A stretch of DNA of 64,000 nt from JAABTH01 sp964390725 (GTDB lineage Bacteria > Bacillota > Dethiobacteria > DTU022). The notes below the pieces were generated by a model. It ran no database searches and was not told the DNA's origin. It was given only the letters and a program-made list of their open reading frames with translations. The stretch spans positions 33,636 through 97,635 of the forward strand of contig CAYMIW010000006.1 of assembly GCA_964390725.1 (NCBI GenBank), read 5' to 3'. The position numbers were made by a program, and so were the translations under genes. Below, piece after piece: positions 47,510 to 57,554 of the stretch (position 1 is the first letter of the stretch; the number at the start of each line of letters is the position of its first letter).

Positions 47510-48403
47510 TTGTACGAAAAAATAGGTTTTTTCGGATTAGGAACTATGGGTATTCATATGACAAGTAATTTAGTTAAGGCTAAATATAAAGTATACGCAT
47601 ACGATCCTAATCAAGATACGATTAAAAAATTATTTATTAAAAACGAAATAACGTGGTGTAAATCAGCGGTTGAAGTGGCTAATAATGTAAATATTATAAT
47701 CTTGTGCTTACCAACCTTTGATGACGTTATAAAAACAATAGAAGATGTCCGAAACATAGTTAACAAAAAAAGTGGTTCAGTATTAATTGATATGAGTACA
47801 AGCCCACCACGGGATACAAAAGAAGTTGCATCTGATTTAGCACGCGACAATATCCATTTTATGGATGCTCCAATTAGTGGAGGTCCACAACGTGCAAAAA
47901 CTGGCGAACTATCAATTTTTATAGGTGGAGAAAAAGAAATATTCGAAAGGAATAAACATATTTTTAATGTTATTGGTAAGAACATATTTTATATGGGCGA
48001 TAGTGGCAATGGCCAGTTAATGAAATTGGTAAATAATTTGGTTAGCTTAACTAATTTATTGGTTCTTGCTGAAGCGTTGAACATGGGAGCTAATGCAGGT
48101 TTATCTGTAGCGCAAATGGTAAAAGCAATAAATGTCAGTGGAGGAGTAAGTCGTATGTCTCAGGAGAGAGGGCCCAGGATAGCAAAAAGGGATTTCTCCT
48201 TAAATGATGGTGGAAAACTAGAACATGCTTACAAAGATCTTCGGTTTGTATGTGACTTTGCAGATAGCACATATACTCCATTACCTCTGGCTAATTTTGG
48301 GAAGCAAGTTTATCAATTAGCTAATCATTTAAATTTAGGAAAAGATGAATTAGCATCCATTATAAAGATTTACGAGTACTTAAATAATAGGCATAAATGG
48401 TAG
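47510..48403 (+). CDS. 3-hydroxyisobutyrate-dehydrogenase-like enzyme
   Basis: TTG 47510 with GAGGG nine bases upstream; a TTG at 47501 is too close to that site. About 297 residues of the beta-hydroxyacid dehydrogenase family: 'IGFFGLGTMGIHM' Rossmann loop, substrate motif 'DAPISGGPQRAKTGELSI', catalytic Lys in 'GQLMKLVNNL'. It oxidises a 3-hydroxyacid to a semialdehyde, which the AOR could take further. Confidence 0.88.
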   Translation: MYEKIGFFGLGTMGIHMTSNLVKAKYKVYAYDPNQDTIKKLFIKNEITWCKSAVEVANNVNIIILCLPTFDDVIKTIEDVRNIVNKKSGSVLIDMSTSPPRDTKEVASDLARDNIHFMDAPISGGPQRAKTGELSIFIGGEKEIFERNKHIFNVIGKNIFYMGDSGNGQLMKLVNNLVSLTNLLVLAEALNMGANAGLSVAQMVKAINVSGGVSRMSQERGPRIAKRDFSLNDGGKLEHAYKDLRFVCDFADSTYTPLPLANFGKQVYQLANHLNLGKDELASIIKIYEYLNNRHKW

Positions 48404-48457
48404 AAAACAGATTATTGGATTTGAAATATTATAGCCAAAGTTAAAGGAGGCTTAGAT

Positions 48458-48952
48458 ATGTCTGACCGACAAGAAAATCGAAAATTTATAACAGACGTTT
48501 TTAAATGGTTCGACTATCTTTCGGCTTTGTTGTTGTTTGGCGTTTCTATATTCATATGTATTAATGTATTACTTAGAGTGACTATGAATAGACCGATTTA
48601 CGGTGCTTATGAGGTAATTATCTTCATAACGGCAGTATTGGTATCTTTCTCACTCGCAAATTGTGCTTATCAAGAGGGCCATGTCAGAGTAACTGTATTG
48701 TTGGATCGTCTTTCTCCAGGCAAGATGAAAAATATTACGTCTGTCACAGACCTTCTTTCTCTTATTGTATTTATCCTAATCGACTGGTATCTGTTTTTAT
48801 ATGCTTTGAGGAGATTTCAAACCGGAGAGACATCTGTTATTTTAGGTTTTCCGCAGTATATAGTTGTGAGCACCATCCTTATAGGATTTATTTTATTTAC
48901 TATTTTTTTACTCTGGAAATTTGTCAATGGAATAAGATTGAGAAAGAAGTAA
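48458..48952 (+). CDS. dctQ: TRAP transporter small membrane subunit (DctQ)
   Basis: 164 residues with four membrane helices and the DctQ-type 'FITAVLVSFSLANCAYQEGH' region. AGGAGG before ATG. It is paired with DctM 69 bases downstream; both bring a carboxylate into the cell using a sodium gradient. Confidence 0.88.
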   Translation: MSDRQENRKFITDVFKWFDYLSALLLFGVSIFICINVLLRVTMNRPIYGAYEVIIFITAVLVSFSLANCAYQEGHVRVTVLLDRLSPGKMKNITSVTDLLSLIVFILIDWYLFLYALRRFQTGETSVILGFPQYIVVSTILIGFILFTIFLLWKFVNGIRLRKK

Positions 48953-49021
48953 TGCCTTTGTTGGTTTTACCACCGAATTCGTAAAAAAATTGATTGTTAT
49001 ACATTTGAAGGAGGATAGGCG

Positions 49022-50329
49022 ATGGACTTAACTATAGTTGGTATAATAGGATTAATAATGGTGGGAGTCCTTTTATTTTTGGGTGTACCGGTTAGCTATT
49101 CAATGATTATTGTCGCATTGGCAGGAATTAGTTACCTGCATTCGGTAAGTGCATCTTCTAGTTATATTATCAAAGAATTAGTACTTAATTTTTCATCTTA
49201 TTCGCTATCTGTTGTACCTATGTTTGTTTTTATGGGATTTGTTGCTTTAAAATCAGGTATTGGAGCAAGTCTTTTAGAAGCTGTAAATAAATTTATAGGG
49301 CACTGGCGTGGAGGGTTAGCAATAGCAGTGCAGCTTGCTTGTGCCATGTTTGGTGCTATTTGTGGATCGAATACTGCTACAGTTGCCACTATTGGTACTC
49401 TCGCAGTGCCGGAGATGAAAAAAAATCATTATGCTGATTCTTTTTCCACTGCTAGTGTTGCTTGTGGAGCATCACTGGCTTGTCTGATTCCACCGAGTGT
49501 TCAGCTAGTAATTTACGGGATTGCTACAGAGACTCCTATTGGCAGATTATTTTTGGCTGGTATTCTTCCGGGTATTGTCCATATGTGCATTTATATAGCA
49601 GCAATTAGTATTGTGCTAAGATTTAAACCATCTATAGCACCTCCAGCTCCCAAATTAAGTTGGAAAGAGCGATTTGTTGCAATCCCTCATTCAGGTGTCA
49701 TAGAGATTGGCTTTGTTTTTTGTTTATCTTTGGGTGGATTATTCTTAGGATGGTTTACAGCTACTGAAGCAGGCGCAATTGGTGCAATAAGCTTGCTTGT
49801 TATTACACTTATTGAGAAAAAGATGAACTTTATAAAAATTAAAGAAGCTCTTCTGCTAACGACAAGTGTGACAGCAATGGTTTTTCTTTTAATTGCTGCC
49901 GCAACAGCGTTGGGACGCTTTTATGCACTTACTAGAATACCATATACACTGGGTGAATTCGTTGAAGGATTGGATTTACCGGGGTTTGCTATTTTCGGAG
50001 TTATAATTCTTATTTATTTTGTACTTGGATTTGTCATGGATGCGTTAGGATTAATATTATTAACGATGCCTGTATTTTTCCCAATAGTTACTTCAACGCT
50101 TGGTTATGACCCAGTTTGGTTTGGAGTCATTATTGTATTGATAATATCAATGGCAGCTGTTACTCCTCCAATCGGCATGAATGTATATATCATTAGTGGT
50201 GTGGCTAAGGATGTACCACTGTTTACTATTTTTAAAGGTGTGTGGCTTTTTGTTGTTGCAGATTTAGTTATGATTACTTCATTATTATTGTTTCCGGTGT
50301 TGGCAACTTATTTGCCAAGTCTATTATAG
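49022..50329 (+). CDS. dctM: TRAP transporter large membrane subunit (DctM)
   Basis: 435 residues, about twelve helices, with 'FGAICGSNTATVATIGTLAV', 'LIPPSVQLVIYGI' and 'FTATEAGAIGAI' signatures. It completes the channel with DctQ. The matching binding protein lies 6 kb downstream, beyond transposon debris and the second long-repeat copy. Confidence 0.93.
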   Translation: MDLTIVGIIGLIMVGVLLFLGVPVSYSMIIVALAGISYLHSVSASSSYIIKELVLNFSSYSLSVVPMFVFMGFVALKSGIGASLLEAVNKFIGHWRGGLAIAVQLACAMFGAICGSNTATVATIGTLAVPEMKKNHYADSFSTASVACGASLACLIPPSVQLVIYGIATETPIGRLFLAGILPGIVHMCIYIAAISIVLRFKPSIAPPAPKLSWKERFVAIPHSGVIEIGFVFCLSLGGLFLGWFTATEAGAIGAISLLVITLIEKKMNFIKIKEALLLTTSVTAMVFLLIAAATALGRFYALTRIPYTLGEFVEGLDLPGFAIFGVIILIYFVLGFVMDALGLILLTMPVFFPIVTSTLGYDPVWFGVIIVLIISMAAVTPPIGMNVYIISGVAKDVPLFTIFKGVWLFVVADLVMITSLLLFPVLATYLPSLL

Positions 50330-50436
50330 GATATAACAATTGTTTTTATTTAGTATAAAACATAGTGAGTTCTTACCACTGTTTGCTGGACATTGAGATA
50401 GGAGGCCATAATATATCTTATGGAGTTGTCTGGGGA

Positions 50437-50855
50437 ATGGCAGAAAAGCGGAAGAAGCCCAGTGTGGAATTCAAAGGGATGTAGTAGCATTAACCTTTAG
50501 TTCAGACAAAGGAACAACAAAAATAGCTGAAGAGTCAGGCATTAACGGAAGCGTTTTAGCCAGATGGTGCAGATTCTTGGCATAAATATTTGGTGGCAGA
50601 AAGCATGCTCAACCGTAATATTTGCCTCGGTGAGTCCAACCAATGCTGAGTGGTTGATATAACCTGTATTTTCAGCAAGGAAGACTGGTTCTACCTGGTT
50701 GCGGTTATGGATTTATACTCTCGCTAAATAATCAGATAGGCCTTTGAGATCCGTATGCAGGTCAGGTGGTGCATTTTCGAATACATTGAGGTTTTTATAG
50801 CTGGATCAGGATTCGCTCTGTAAACGACTATAACAGCCCGGTAGAGTAAGAAAAA
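50437..50855 (+). pseudogene. IS3-family transposase remnant
   Basis: OrfA start 'MAEKRKKPSVEFKGM' then stops; 'KIAEESGINGSVLARWCRF' in another frame. OrfB scraps with 'CIFSKEDWFYLVAVMDLYSR' follow. No intact frame. Confidence 0.75.
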
Positions 50856-50958
50856 CAAAGAATAGTTGCTTAACTATGGGCATAATATACTGGGGAGATC
50901 GGTTTTATTTCTTCTTTGTTAAAGAGGAGCACTTATAACAGTAAAAGGAATGGTAATA

Positions 50959-52431
50959 ATGGATGTTAATGTTTCCCAAAAAATAGCAAGGTTTATCTTG
51001 GATAGTCAATTTAAAAATATTCCTGAGGTTGCTTGTAATCATGCCAAAATGGGTATGCTTGATTGGCTGAGTGTGGTAATGGTTGGTTTAAAAGAAGAGC
51101 AGAACGCAATAAAAAAAATAAAAGATCTGTTTTTGGATCTGGATGGGCAACCCAGGGCTACTATCATTGGTACAAAACTTAAAATAAGCAGCCCACTAGC
51201 AGCTAAAATAAATGCTTTTTCAGGGCATATTTTAGATTATGATGATACTTGTACATTGATAAGAAGCCACTTATCTGCTCCACTAATGCCGTCTATATTG
51301 GCTGTGGGAGAAGAGAACAAAATATCTGGTGAAGAGTTGTTGCTTAGCTACATGCTTGGTTACGAAGTTAGTTTGCGTATTGGTCAGGTTATGACACCAA
51401 TGTGGATAGAAAGAGGATGGCATGGAACGAGTATTTTTGGAGTTTTTGGTGTAACTGCTGCAGTTGGAAAAATATTGAAATTAAATATTGAGCAAATGCA
51501 GAATGCACTAGGTATTGCTGCTTCAACGGCGAGTGGTTTAGCTAATAACTTTGGCACAATGACTAAGCCTCTTCATGTTGGGCTGGCAGCATACAATGGA
51601 ATATTGGCGGTTATAATGGCAAAGCAAGGTCTTACAGCAAGTAAGGATGCAATAGAGGGTACAAATGGGTTTTTTCATGCTTATGGATATGGAGTAAGTT
51701 TCAGCCTAGATCATATAGAAAGACTAGGTAGTCCCTGGGGGTTGGAAAAGCCAGGAGTATTAAATCCTAAATTATATCCTTGCTGTCATGGTGTTGCTAC
51801 CAATATTGAACAGGGCATAAGATTAAGGCAGAAATACCGACTTTCTGTTGATGAGATTCAAGATATTGAGATTCATACCCAGTCAAAAGCTTTATCTGCT
51901 ATGCTATCAAAAAGCTATACCAAAAATGGAGAAAGGGTCAAGTGGGGTTATAATGGACCCCCTCTGCAAGTTGCTCCGTCAATCCCACTGGTTGGTAATG
52001 AGGGTAAATTTTCTAAAGAATATGCATTTGCAAGAGCTTTACTGGATGGAGAGGTTTCGTTTGAACATTTTACAGATGAAGCTGTAAATGATCCTCTTAT
52101 AAAACAATTGATGGGAAAAATCAAAGTCTATCACAATGGTAAACTTGAAAGCATTTCTTTTGAGCATCCCGAAGAAGAATGCGCCTATGGTGAAATAGCT
52201 ATTGTTAGATTAAAAAATGGTTATACTGTTGAAGATGAGCAAATATACATGCAGGGAGCTACAAAAAGACCATTATCAATGGATGATGTTAGAAAGAAGT
52301 TTATTTACTGTGCCAATGAATCTGGTTTAGCTCAGATTAAAAAAGATAAGATTATTACTACAGTTAAAAACATAGAAAATGCAGGCAGTATTTCAGATCT
52401 ATTTCCAAATTTTGAAGGTTTATTAAGATAA
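50959..52431 (+). CDS. MmgE/PrpD-family protein
   Basis: ATG 50959 has AAGGA nine bases upstream. 490 residues. 'AFSGHILDYDDTC' with the conserved Asp/His stretch, 'HGTSIFGVFGVTAAVGKIL' and 'KLYPCCHGVATNIEQGI' define the family, which includes 2-methylcitrate dehydratase and cis-aconitate decarboxylase. Its substrate is probably a branched or multi-carboxylic acid. With a PrpR-like activator nearby a methylcitrate-like chemistry is possible, but no citrate-synthase or lyase partner is present. Confidence 0.88.
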   Translation: MDVNVSQKIARFILDSQFKNIPEVACNHAKMGMLDWLSVVMVGLKEEQNAIKKIKDLFLDLDGQPRATIIGTKLKISSPLAAKINAFSGHILDYDDTCTLIRSHLSAPLMPSILAVGEENKISGEELLLSYMLGYEVSLRIGQVMTPMWIERGWHGTSIFGVFGVTAAVGKILKLNIEQMQNALGIAASTASGLANNFGTMTKPLHVGLAAYNGILAVIMAKQGLTASKDAIEGTNGFFHAYGYGVSFSLDHIERLGSPWGLEKPGVLNPKLYPCCHGVATNIEQGIRLRQKYRLSVDEIQDIEIHTQSKALSAMLSKSYTKNGERVKWGYNGPPLQVAPSIPLVGNEGKFSKEYAFARALLDGEVSFEHFTDEAVNDPLIKQLMGKIKVYHNGKLESISFEHPEEECAYGEIAIVRLKNGYTVEDEQIYMQGATKRPLSMDDVRKKFIYCANESGLAQIKKDKIITTVKNIENAGSISDLFPNFEGLLR

Positions 52432-52433
52432 AC

Positions 52434-53918
52434 ATGATAGATGTAATAAATACCAGGCCCTTGCCGGAAAGGATGCAGGTAGAGGCGATTATTGACAACA
52501 TTATCTTCGAACACAAAGAAAACGGTCAAATTGTTACCACCGGTGAAAACCCAGAAGTATTGGCACCTAACTACCTGCACCATCCCCGACCGCTTGGGGC
52601 AGACTTAAGAAGACCTGGAGCAATACTTTGAAGAGAACATCACCGCCTTTTCTTTATATTTAATTACTAATAACGTTTATAATCTGGAAGAGATCTTATT
52701 GTATACTACCTCTGTCTATTTTGAGGGTGATTATTGTAATTCTGAAATGCTCCATTTTGGTTACGGAGAAAGTCCTGATCTCAAACAGCTAAAATTCTTT
52801 TTAAATGTGGAAAAACATCCGAGATTCTCTTAAGAACAGATCTCTTTGACTGTAACAGGGCCGATGTGGGCATTGTCGTCGAGAACTTAAAGAAATAGCG
52901 TCGTACTTTGAAAATAAAGACCTCTTGTTTACCGGTAGCAACGCCATGGACACAATTCCCAACTGCTTGGAACTTAACAGCAATAACATTCGCTTCATCG
53001 CACCCAGCACGGCTTCTGGATATTTTAAGCAAGTTTTCGCTTCAGTGACATAAGAAGAGCTATACTACCTGATCTTTATAGACAAAGATGTGAGCCCAAA
53101 AGTTAGTGCAACTGAACGTGGAAGATCCATAGACCATGCGGACCATGAGAAAAGTGCGAAACTAAAAGGCTCAAAATTCTATATGAGCTCGCTGCCTGAT
53201 TCTTTGGAACAAAAGCCGGGCCAGTTAGACAAAAAAAACGCGAGAGATATATCAAAGTTTTAAAGAGCAGTTAACAGATAATACCACCACTAAATTAAAT
53301 CACAGGCGTTATAAAGATAAAGATTATGTCTAGAAGCAAGTCGATAAGTGCTTTAGAGGCTCGAAAAATTACTTGCATGAAACATTCGGTTACCCGCAGA
53401 TTATCGAGATAGAGGGCCACCTTGTGCTTAATTATGCCTTAAACGAAGAATTGCTTAAAAAATGGAACTAAGAGACGGTTTTATACGATGGTGATAAATG
53501 TTTATGATCAAAGCTACATCACCGAAGAACTGTTTTTAAGAACCATGCGCAAATACAGCGTTGAGTAGCCGACGAGTCAATTGTAATCAAAGATCAAGAT
53601 TTGACCAGTCTTTTGCACATCAACGAAAGTATCAGGAGTTTGGCACTGGTAGCCTTTATTGTTCTGATGGCTTATTGTATTTTTGGAACAACTGCCAAAC
53701 AGAACCTTGACCAAAAGGCAATCACTCATATTTTAACGAAAGACTACGCCTCCATAGTTTTTTCGGCAAATGAAATGCTTGATGGAACCCATTTTTATAC
53801 CGTTGGTAATATAAAAGATCGGAATATCCGCTAAATCAGTAAACTTGGTCTGGTTGTCGGCAGTTATGCTACCATTTCTGAAGTTCAATTATATATAGAA
53901 AATCCATATTAGGGTAAT
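52434..53918 (+). pseudogene. Decayed transposase (IS1634/IS4-like)
   Basis: A chain of short frames on one strand reads like one long protein interrupted by many shifts: 'YNSEMLHFGYGESPDLKQLK', 'IVVENLKEIASYFENKDLLF', 'LNSNNIRFIAPSTASGYFKQ', later 'SIRSLALVAFIVLMAYCIFG'. The order (metal-site strand, unchanging spacer, hydrophobic C-terminal helix) recalls IS1634-type DDE transposases. Identification is tentative; loss of function is clear. Confidence 0.45.
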
Positions 53919-53933
53919 CATTTGACTGATTTG

Positions 53934-54247
53934 ATTGACTCTACCTACGGAATATGGGTCAAGATAAGCTGGTATGAAGAGCAATACTGCTTAAGCCAAC
54001 AGCAAAGATACGGCCGCATAAGCGACGCCGGTTATAGACAACGCTCCATCTTCAACGAGCCTGAAAAAGAGGCAGAACCTAAAACCGAAGAGCCAACCAT
54101 TGAAGTAGTGAACCACCAAAGCAAGAAACTAGGCAAGAACAGAGAAGGCTTGAAATACATACCCACCGAACCCATCCATTACCGCTTAAGCGAGGAAGTG
54201 CTCAGCCGCCAGACTTGCAGTAATGATTTACATGAAATGAGCACAGA
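53934..54247 (+). pseudogene. IS66 TnpC N-terminal fragment
   Basis: 'KISWYEEQYCLSQQQRYGRI' through 'RQTCSNDLHEMST' is clearly homologous to, but diverged from, the TnpC at 32880-34322. It ends exactly where copy 2 of the long repeat begins (54248), so the repeat's left border is a break inside this old IS66 gene. Confidence 0.85.
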
Positions 54248-54337
54248 TGGCCTATCATTTTTACGTTTGCCGGTATTTACATTTACCCAGGATATAAAAG
54301 CTTAATCACATTTGCCGCTTTATAAATCAAAGCAGGG

Positions 54338-54496
54338 CTTACAACATTACAACAGTTGTAAGCGTAGTGTAACACATATGGTTTACTGATGCCACTTCTG
54401 TTAGCATGGTTGTTTTTATAATTAGTGATGGTAGTGTTATTTATTTGCTTTTTTCAGCAATAAAATTTTACTTTAGGACTTGGCATAAATATTGCT
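54338..54496 (+). promoter_or_regulatory. Activator site and sigma-54 promoter, copy 2
   Basis: The dyad TTACAACAGTTGTAA (54347-54361) and TGGCATAAATATTGCT (54481-54496) are unchanged from copy 1, so both gene pairs should respond to the same activator. Confidence 0.75.
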
Positions 54497-54554
54497 CTTA
54501 TATGTTATGTCTTTGCATTATTGAGATATTAAAATTTAATAGCAGGAGGTAAAT

Positions 54555-54974
54555 ATGAGTAATCAGAAACAAGTTTTTTACCCAGGTGAAGATCATTGGA
54601 AAACAGAGAAAGGGAAAGTTCAGCTGGTAGGGGCTCGTTGTGAAAAGTGTAATAGAGTTTATTTTCCATCTCAGCCGCTATGCGCGAATTGCTTTGACCA
54701 GTCCAATATGGAGGAAGCTGCTATAGGTCCAATAGGGAAACTGTATTCATATACAATTATCCGTGTTCCATCAAGGAGTTATGAAGCGCCTTATGCAGTA
54801 GGCTATGCTGATTTCCCAAACGATGTGAGGGTATTTGCCCAGCTAACAGAGGTTGACCCAAATAAGTTAAAGGCTGATATGGCTGTGGAGCTGGTGTTAG
54901 GTAAAACATGCGATGATGAAGAGGGCAACGAAGTCATTAGTTATAAATTCAAGGTATTGGAGGGAAATCAATGA
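54555..54974 (+). CDS. DUF35 OB-fold protein, copy 2
   Basis: Identical in protein sequence to the product of 39184-39603, with the same AGGAGG and the same four-base overlap into the thiolase. The zinc-ribbon cysteines and OB fold are intact, so it should be functional and raise the dose of this pair. Confidence 0.92.
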   Translation: MSNQKQVFYPGEDHWKTEKGKVQLVGARCEKCNRVYFPSQPLCANCFDQSNMEEAAIGPIGKLYSYTIIRVPSRSYEAPYAVGYADFPNDVRVFAQLTEVDPNKLKADMAVELVLGKTCDDEEGNEVISYKFKVLEGNQ

Positions 54975-56113
54975 GAGATGTAGCAATTGTTGGAGCTGGA
55001 ATGATTAAATTCGGAAAGTATTATAACTATACACTTCCTGAATTAGGGGAACAGGCAGTTGTAGAAGCTTTAAAAGATTCAGGGGTTGCGCCAAAGGAAA
55101 TAGAAGCCGTATATAATGGTTGTGCTATGACAACCTTTTTGCCTGGCCAAAGGCATGTAAAAAGGATTGGAATAAGCGGGGTTCCCATATTAAATATTGA
55201 AAATATGTGTTCCAGTAGCGGCGTTGCTTTACGGGAAGCTTGGATAGCAATAAGTAATGGGCTTTACGATGTTGCCCTAGTTGTTGGGGCTGAGAAGCTG
55301 TCCGGCGCTCAAAAGGGAGGGCCGTTACCTGTAGATGAGGATGATATAGAATCAAATCAAGGGTCGATCATGCCGGCCATCTATGCCATGCGGGCACGAA
55401 GACATATGGTGGAATACGGATTGACGCCTGAACAAATGGCTTTGGTAACGGTTAAAAGTCGGAAAAATGCTGCTTTAAATCCTTATACGTATTTTCAAAA
55501 AGAGACAACAGTGGAAGACGTTTTAAACGATCCTATGGTTGCAGATCCGCTTACCAGGTCAATGTGTTGTCCTGTTACTGATGGTGCGGCAGCTTTAGTT
55601 GTATGCAGTATGGAAAGAGCAAAGAGATATACTAACAAACCAATAAAAATATTAGCTTCTGAGCTCAGTTCCGGTGTTTTTAAGAGTGGTTTTATTGACA
55701 TGACAATTCCAGAAATTACAGTCAGGGGAGCAAAAGAGGCTTATGAAATGGCTGGTTGTGGACCGGAAGATATCGATGTAGCCGAGTGTCATGATGCTTT
55801 TGCAATTGCAGAACTTATCTATTATGAAGCTTTGGGTTTTTGCGAAAGAGGAGAATCAGCAAAGTTTATAAGTGAAGGTCTTTCTTCAATTGACGGTAAA
55901 TTAGCTGTTAACCCGTCCGGTGGGTTGATGTCCAGGGGGCATCCCGTAGGAGCAAGCGGTGCAGCCCAGCTTGTTGAAATTGTTTGGCAACTTCGGGGCC
56001 AGGCAGGATCCAGACAGGTGAAAAATGCCAAATTGGGATTAACACATGTTACAGGTGGAGGGATTGCAGGTATGGATCATGGTGCTTGCTGTATACACAT
56101 TTTAGAAGGGTGA
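54971..56113 (+). CDS. Thiolase-family protein, copy 2
   Basis: Identical in protein sequence to the product of 39600-40742, with the catalytic Cys and His motifs intact. Here it is not followed by a CoA-transferase but, 260 bases on, by the TRAP binding-protein gene, which may now be transcribed from the duplicated sigma-54 promoter. Confidence 0.92.
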   Translation: MRDVAIVGAGMIKFGKYYNYTLPELGEQAVVEALKDSGVAPKEIEAVYNGCAMTTFLPGQRHVKRIGISGVPILNIENMCSSSGVALREAWIAISNGLYDVALVVGAEKLSGAQKGGPLPVDEDDIESNQGSIMPAIYAMRARRHMVEYGLTPEQMALVTVKSRKNAALNPYTYFQKETTVEDVLNDPMVADPLTRSMCCPVTDGAAALVVCSMERAKRYTNKPIKILASELSSGVFKSGFIDMTIPEITVRGAKEAYEMAGCGPEDIDVAECHDAFAIAELIYYEALGFCERGESAKFISEGLSSIDGKLAVNPSGGLMSRGHPVGASGAAQLVEIVWQLRGQAGSRQVKNAKLGLTHVTGGGIAGMDHGACCIHILEG

Positions 56114-56374
56114 TGAAAGATGATTATCTAATGAAAAAATATTCCTTTTCCTCTGGCATATTTCTGAGGGCAAGCTTGTTAGTTGGTTTGTTATTTAGGG
56201 AAAGTAAATGTATTTTCGATCGTCAATATGAGCAATGAACAGTACGGCTTGTTTTGTGAGGATTTCCAATAAGTAGTTAAAAAGAGGTGAATGTATTAAT
56301 GATCTAAATTGATTCAAATGTATTTTAAGCTTTTAACAAAGGGGAACTAAAAAGACTTCAAGGAGGACTAAAGG

Positions 56375-57508
56375 ATGAATAAGGTGAAAACAAAGAATAT
56401 CATGCTTTATTTAAGTATTATTTTAATAGTTGCTTTATTTGGTATGTGTTTAGCCGGTTGTAACCTTGATGCAAGTGATGAACCGGTCAACGAAACTGAT
56501 GAGGCGGTAGTGACTGACCCTTCAGATGATGAACATTTTGAGGTAATATATTCATGTTGTCACCCTGCAGGAGGTCTGTGGGAAAAAGAATTTCTAATGC
56601 CATATTTTGAGGAAATTGAAGAACGCACTGATGGACGTGTAAGTTTTGTTTATTATCCTGGCAATGCACTTGTTGAGGTTGGAGAGAATTATGACGCTCT
56701 CGTGCAGGGAATGGTTGATATGGCTCAAATTGTGACAATATACAATGAAAGCACTATGCCACTTTTAATGATGTTTAATACACCAGGTATTCCTTTTGAG
56801 AGTGGTTTAGCCGCTACATATGCTCTTACCGAGGGAATGGAAATCCTACAAGCTGAAGATATGGATGAAGTACATCATATTATGTACATGTGTACAGGTC
56901 CTGGTAATATTGTAACGATAGATCCAATTAGAACACTAGAAGACATGGTAGGGAAACAAATACGTTCATCTGGAAAAGCCCCTTTAGGAATTAGTGCGTT
57001 AGGTGGAACACCTATCTCTATGACTATGCCCGAAGTTCCTGAGGCTTTACAAAGAGGAGTAGTTGATGGTTCGTTACATCCCTGGGAAGTGTTGTTACCA
57101 TGGGGGTTAGCCGATATAATTAATTATGTAACAGAAACACCATTCCTTTTCAATTCAACACACGCATTAGCGTTTAACAAAGAGAAATGGGATTCTTTCC
57201 CAGCCGATATACAAGATATAATAACTGAAGTGTCACTAAAACATTGGGAAGGTCCCGAAGGAATGGCCGCATTTTTTGATTTAAACGCCCATGATAGTTA
57301 TGAGTACACTGTTCATGAAAGGGGCGTAGAAGTAATTATGCTTTCTGACGATGAGTTAGAAAGATGGCTCGAAAAAATAATGCCAATTATGGAAGAAGAA
57401 GCTAATAAATTAGATGAACGGGGTTTGCCGGGCAGTGAAGCAATGGGATTGGTATTTGAGTTAGGAGAAAAATACAACGAGCAGTTCAAGGAATATAAGT
57501 TTAGGTAG
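56375..57508 (+). CDS. dctP: TRAP transporter substrate-binding protein (DctP)
   Basis: 377 residues, AAGGAGG before ATG. Lipoprotein signal with 'LAGC' (Cys29), so membrane-anchored outside the cell. 'GKQIRSSGKAPLGISALGGT' holds the arginine expected to clamp the substrate carboxylate, followed by 'PEVPEALQRGVVDGSLHPWE'. It should serve DctQM at 48458-50329. The distance from them reflects the insertions between. Confidence 0.9.
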   Translation: MNKVKTKNIMLYLSIILIVALFGMCLAGCNLDASDEPVNETDEAVVTDPSDDEHFEVIYSCCHPAGGLWEKEFLMPYFEEIEERTDGRVSFVYYPGNALVEVGENYDALVQGMVDMAQIVTIYNESTMPLLMMFNTPGIPFESGLAATYALTEGMEILQAEDMDEVHHIMYMCTGPGNIVTIDPIRTLEDMVGKQIRSSGKAPLGISALGGTPISMTMPEVPEALQRGVVDGSLHPWEVLLPWGLADIINYVTETPFLFNSTHALAFNKEKWDSFPADIQDIITEVSLKHWEGPEGMAAFFDLNAHDSYEYTVHERGVEVIMLSDDELERWLEKIMPIMEEEANKLDERGLPGSEAMGLVFELGEKYNEQFKEYKFR

Positions 57509-57522
57509 TAATATAATTTATG

Positions 57523-57554
57523 CCTGGGAATCAAAAACAATGATGGTTCCCAGG
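57523..57554 (+). terminator. Stem-loop after dctP
   Basis: CCTGGGAA (57523-57530) pairs with TTCCCAGG (57547-57554), a 16-base loop, then TATATTATTATT. The stem is good and the T run is weak, so a terminator or 3' stabiliser. Confidence 0.5.

Larger units (their letters stand above)
54248..56126 (+). repeat. Long direct repeat, copy 2
   Basis: About 1,879 bases matching 38877-40755 in the same orientation. The right border falls four bases past the CoA-transferase ATG; there the sequence becomes ATGATTATCTAA, a four-codon dead end. Confidence 0.93.

Noticed and set aside
50577..50592. Third -24/-12 promoter (TGGCATAAATATTTGG)
   Set aside because: It shares 15 bases with the real promoter but lacks the -12 GC and sits inside an IS3 remnant.
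56130..56238. 35-codon frame after repeat copy 2
   Set aside because: No ribosome-binding site; it is created by the duplication junction.
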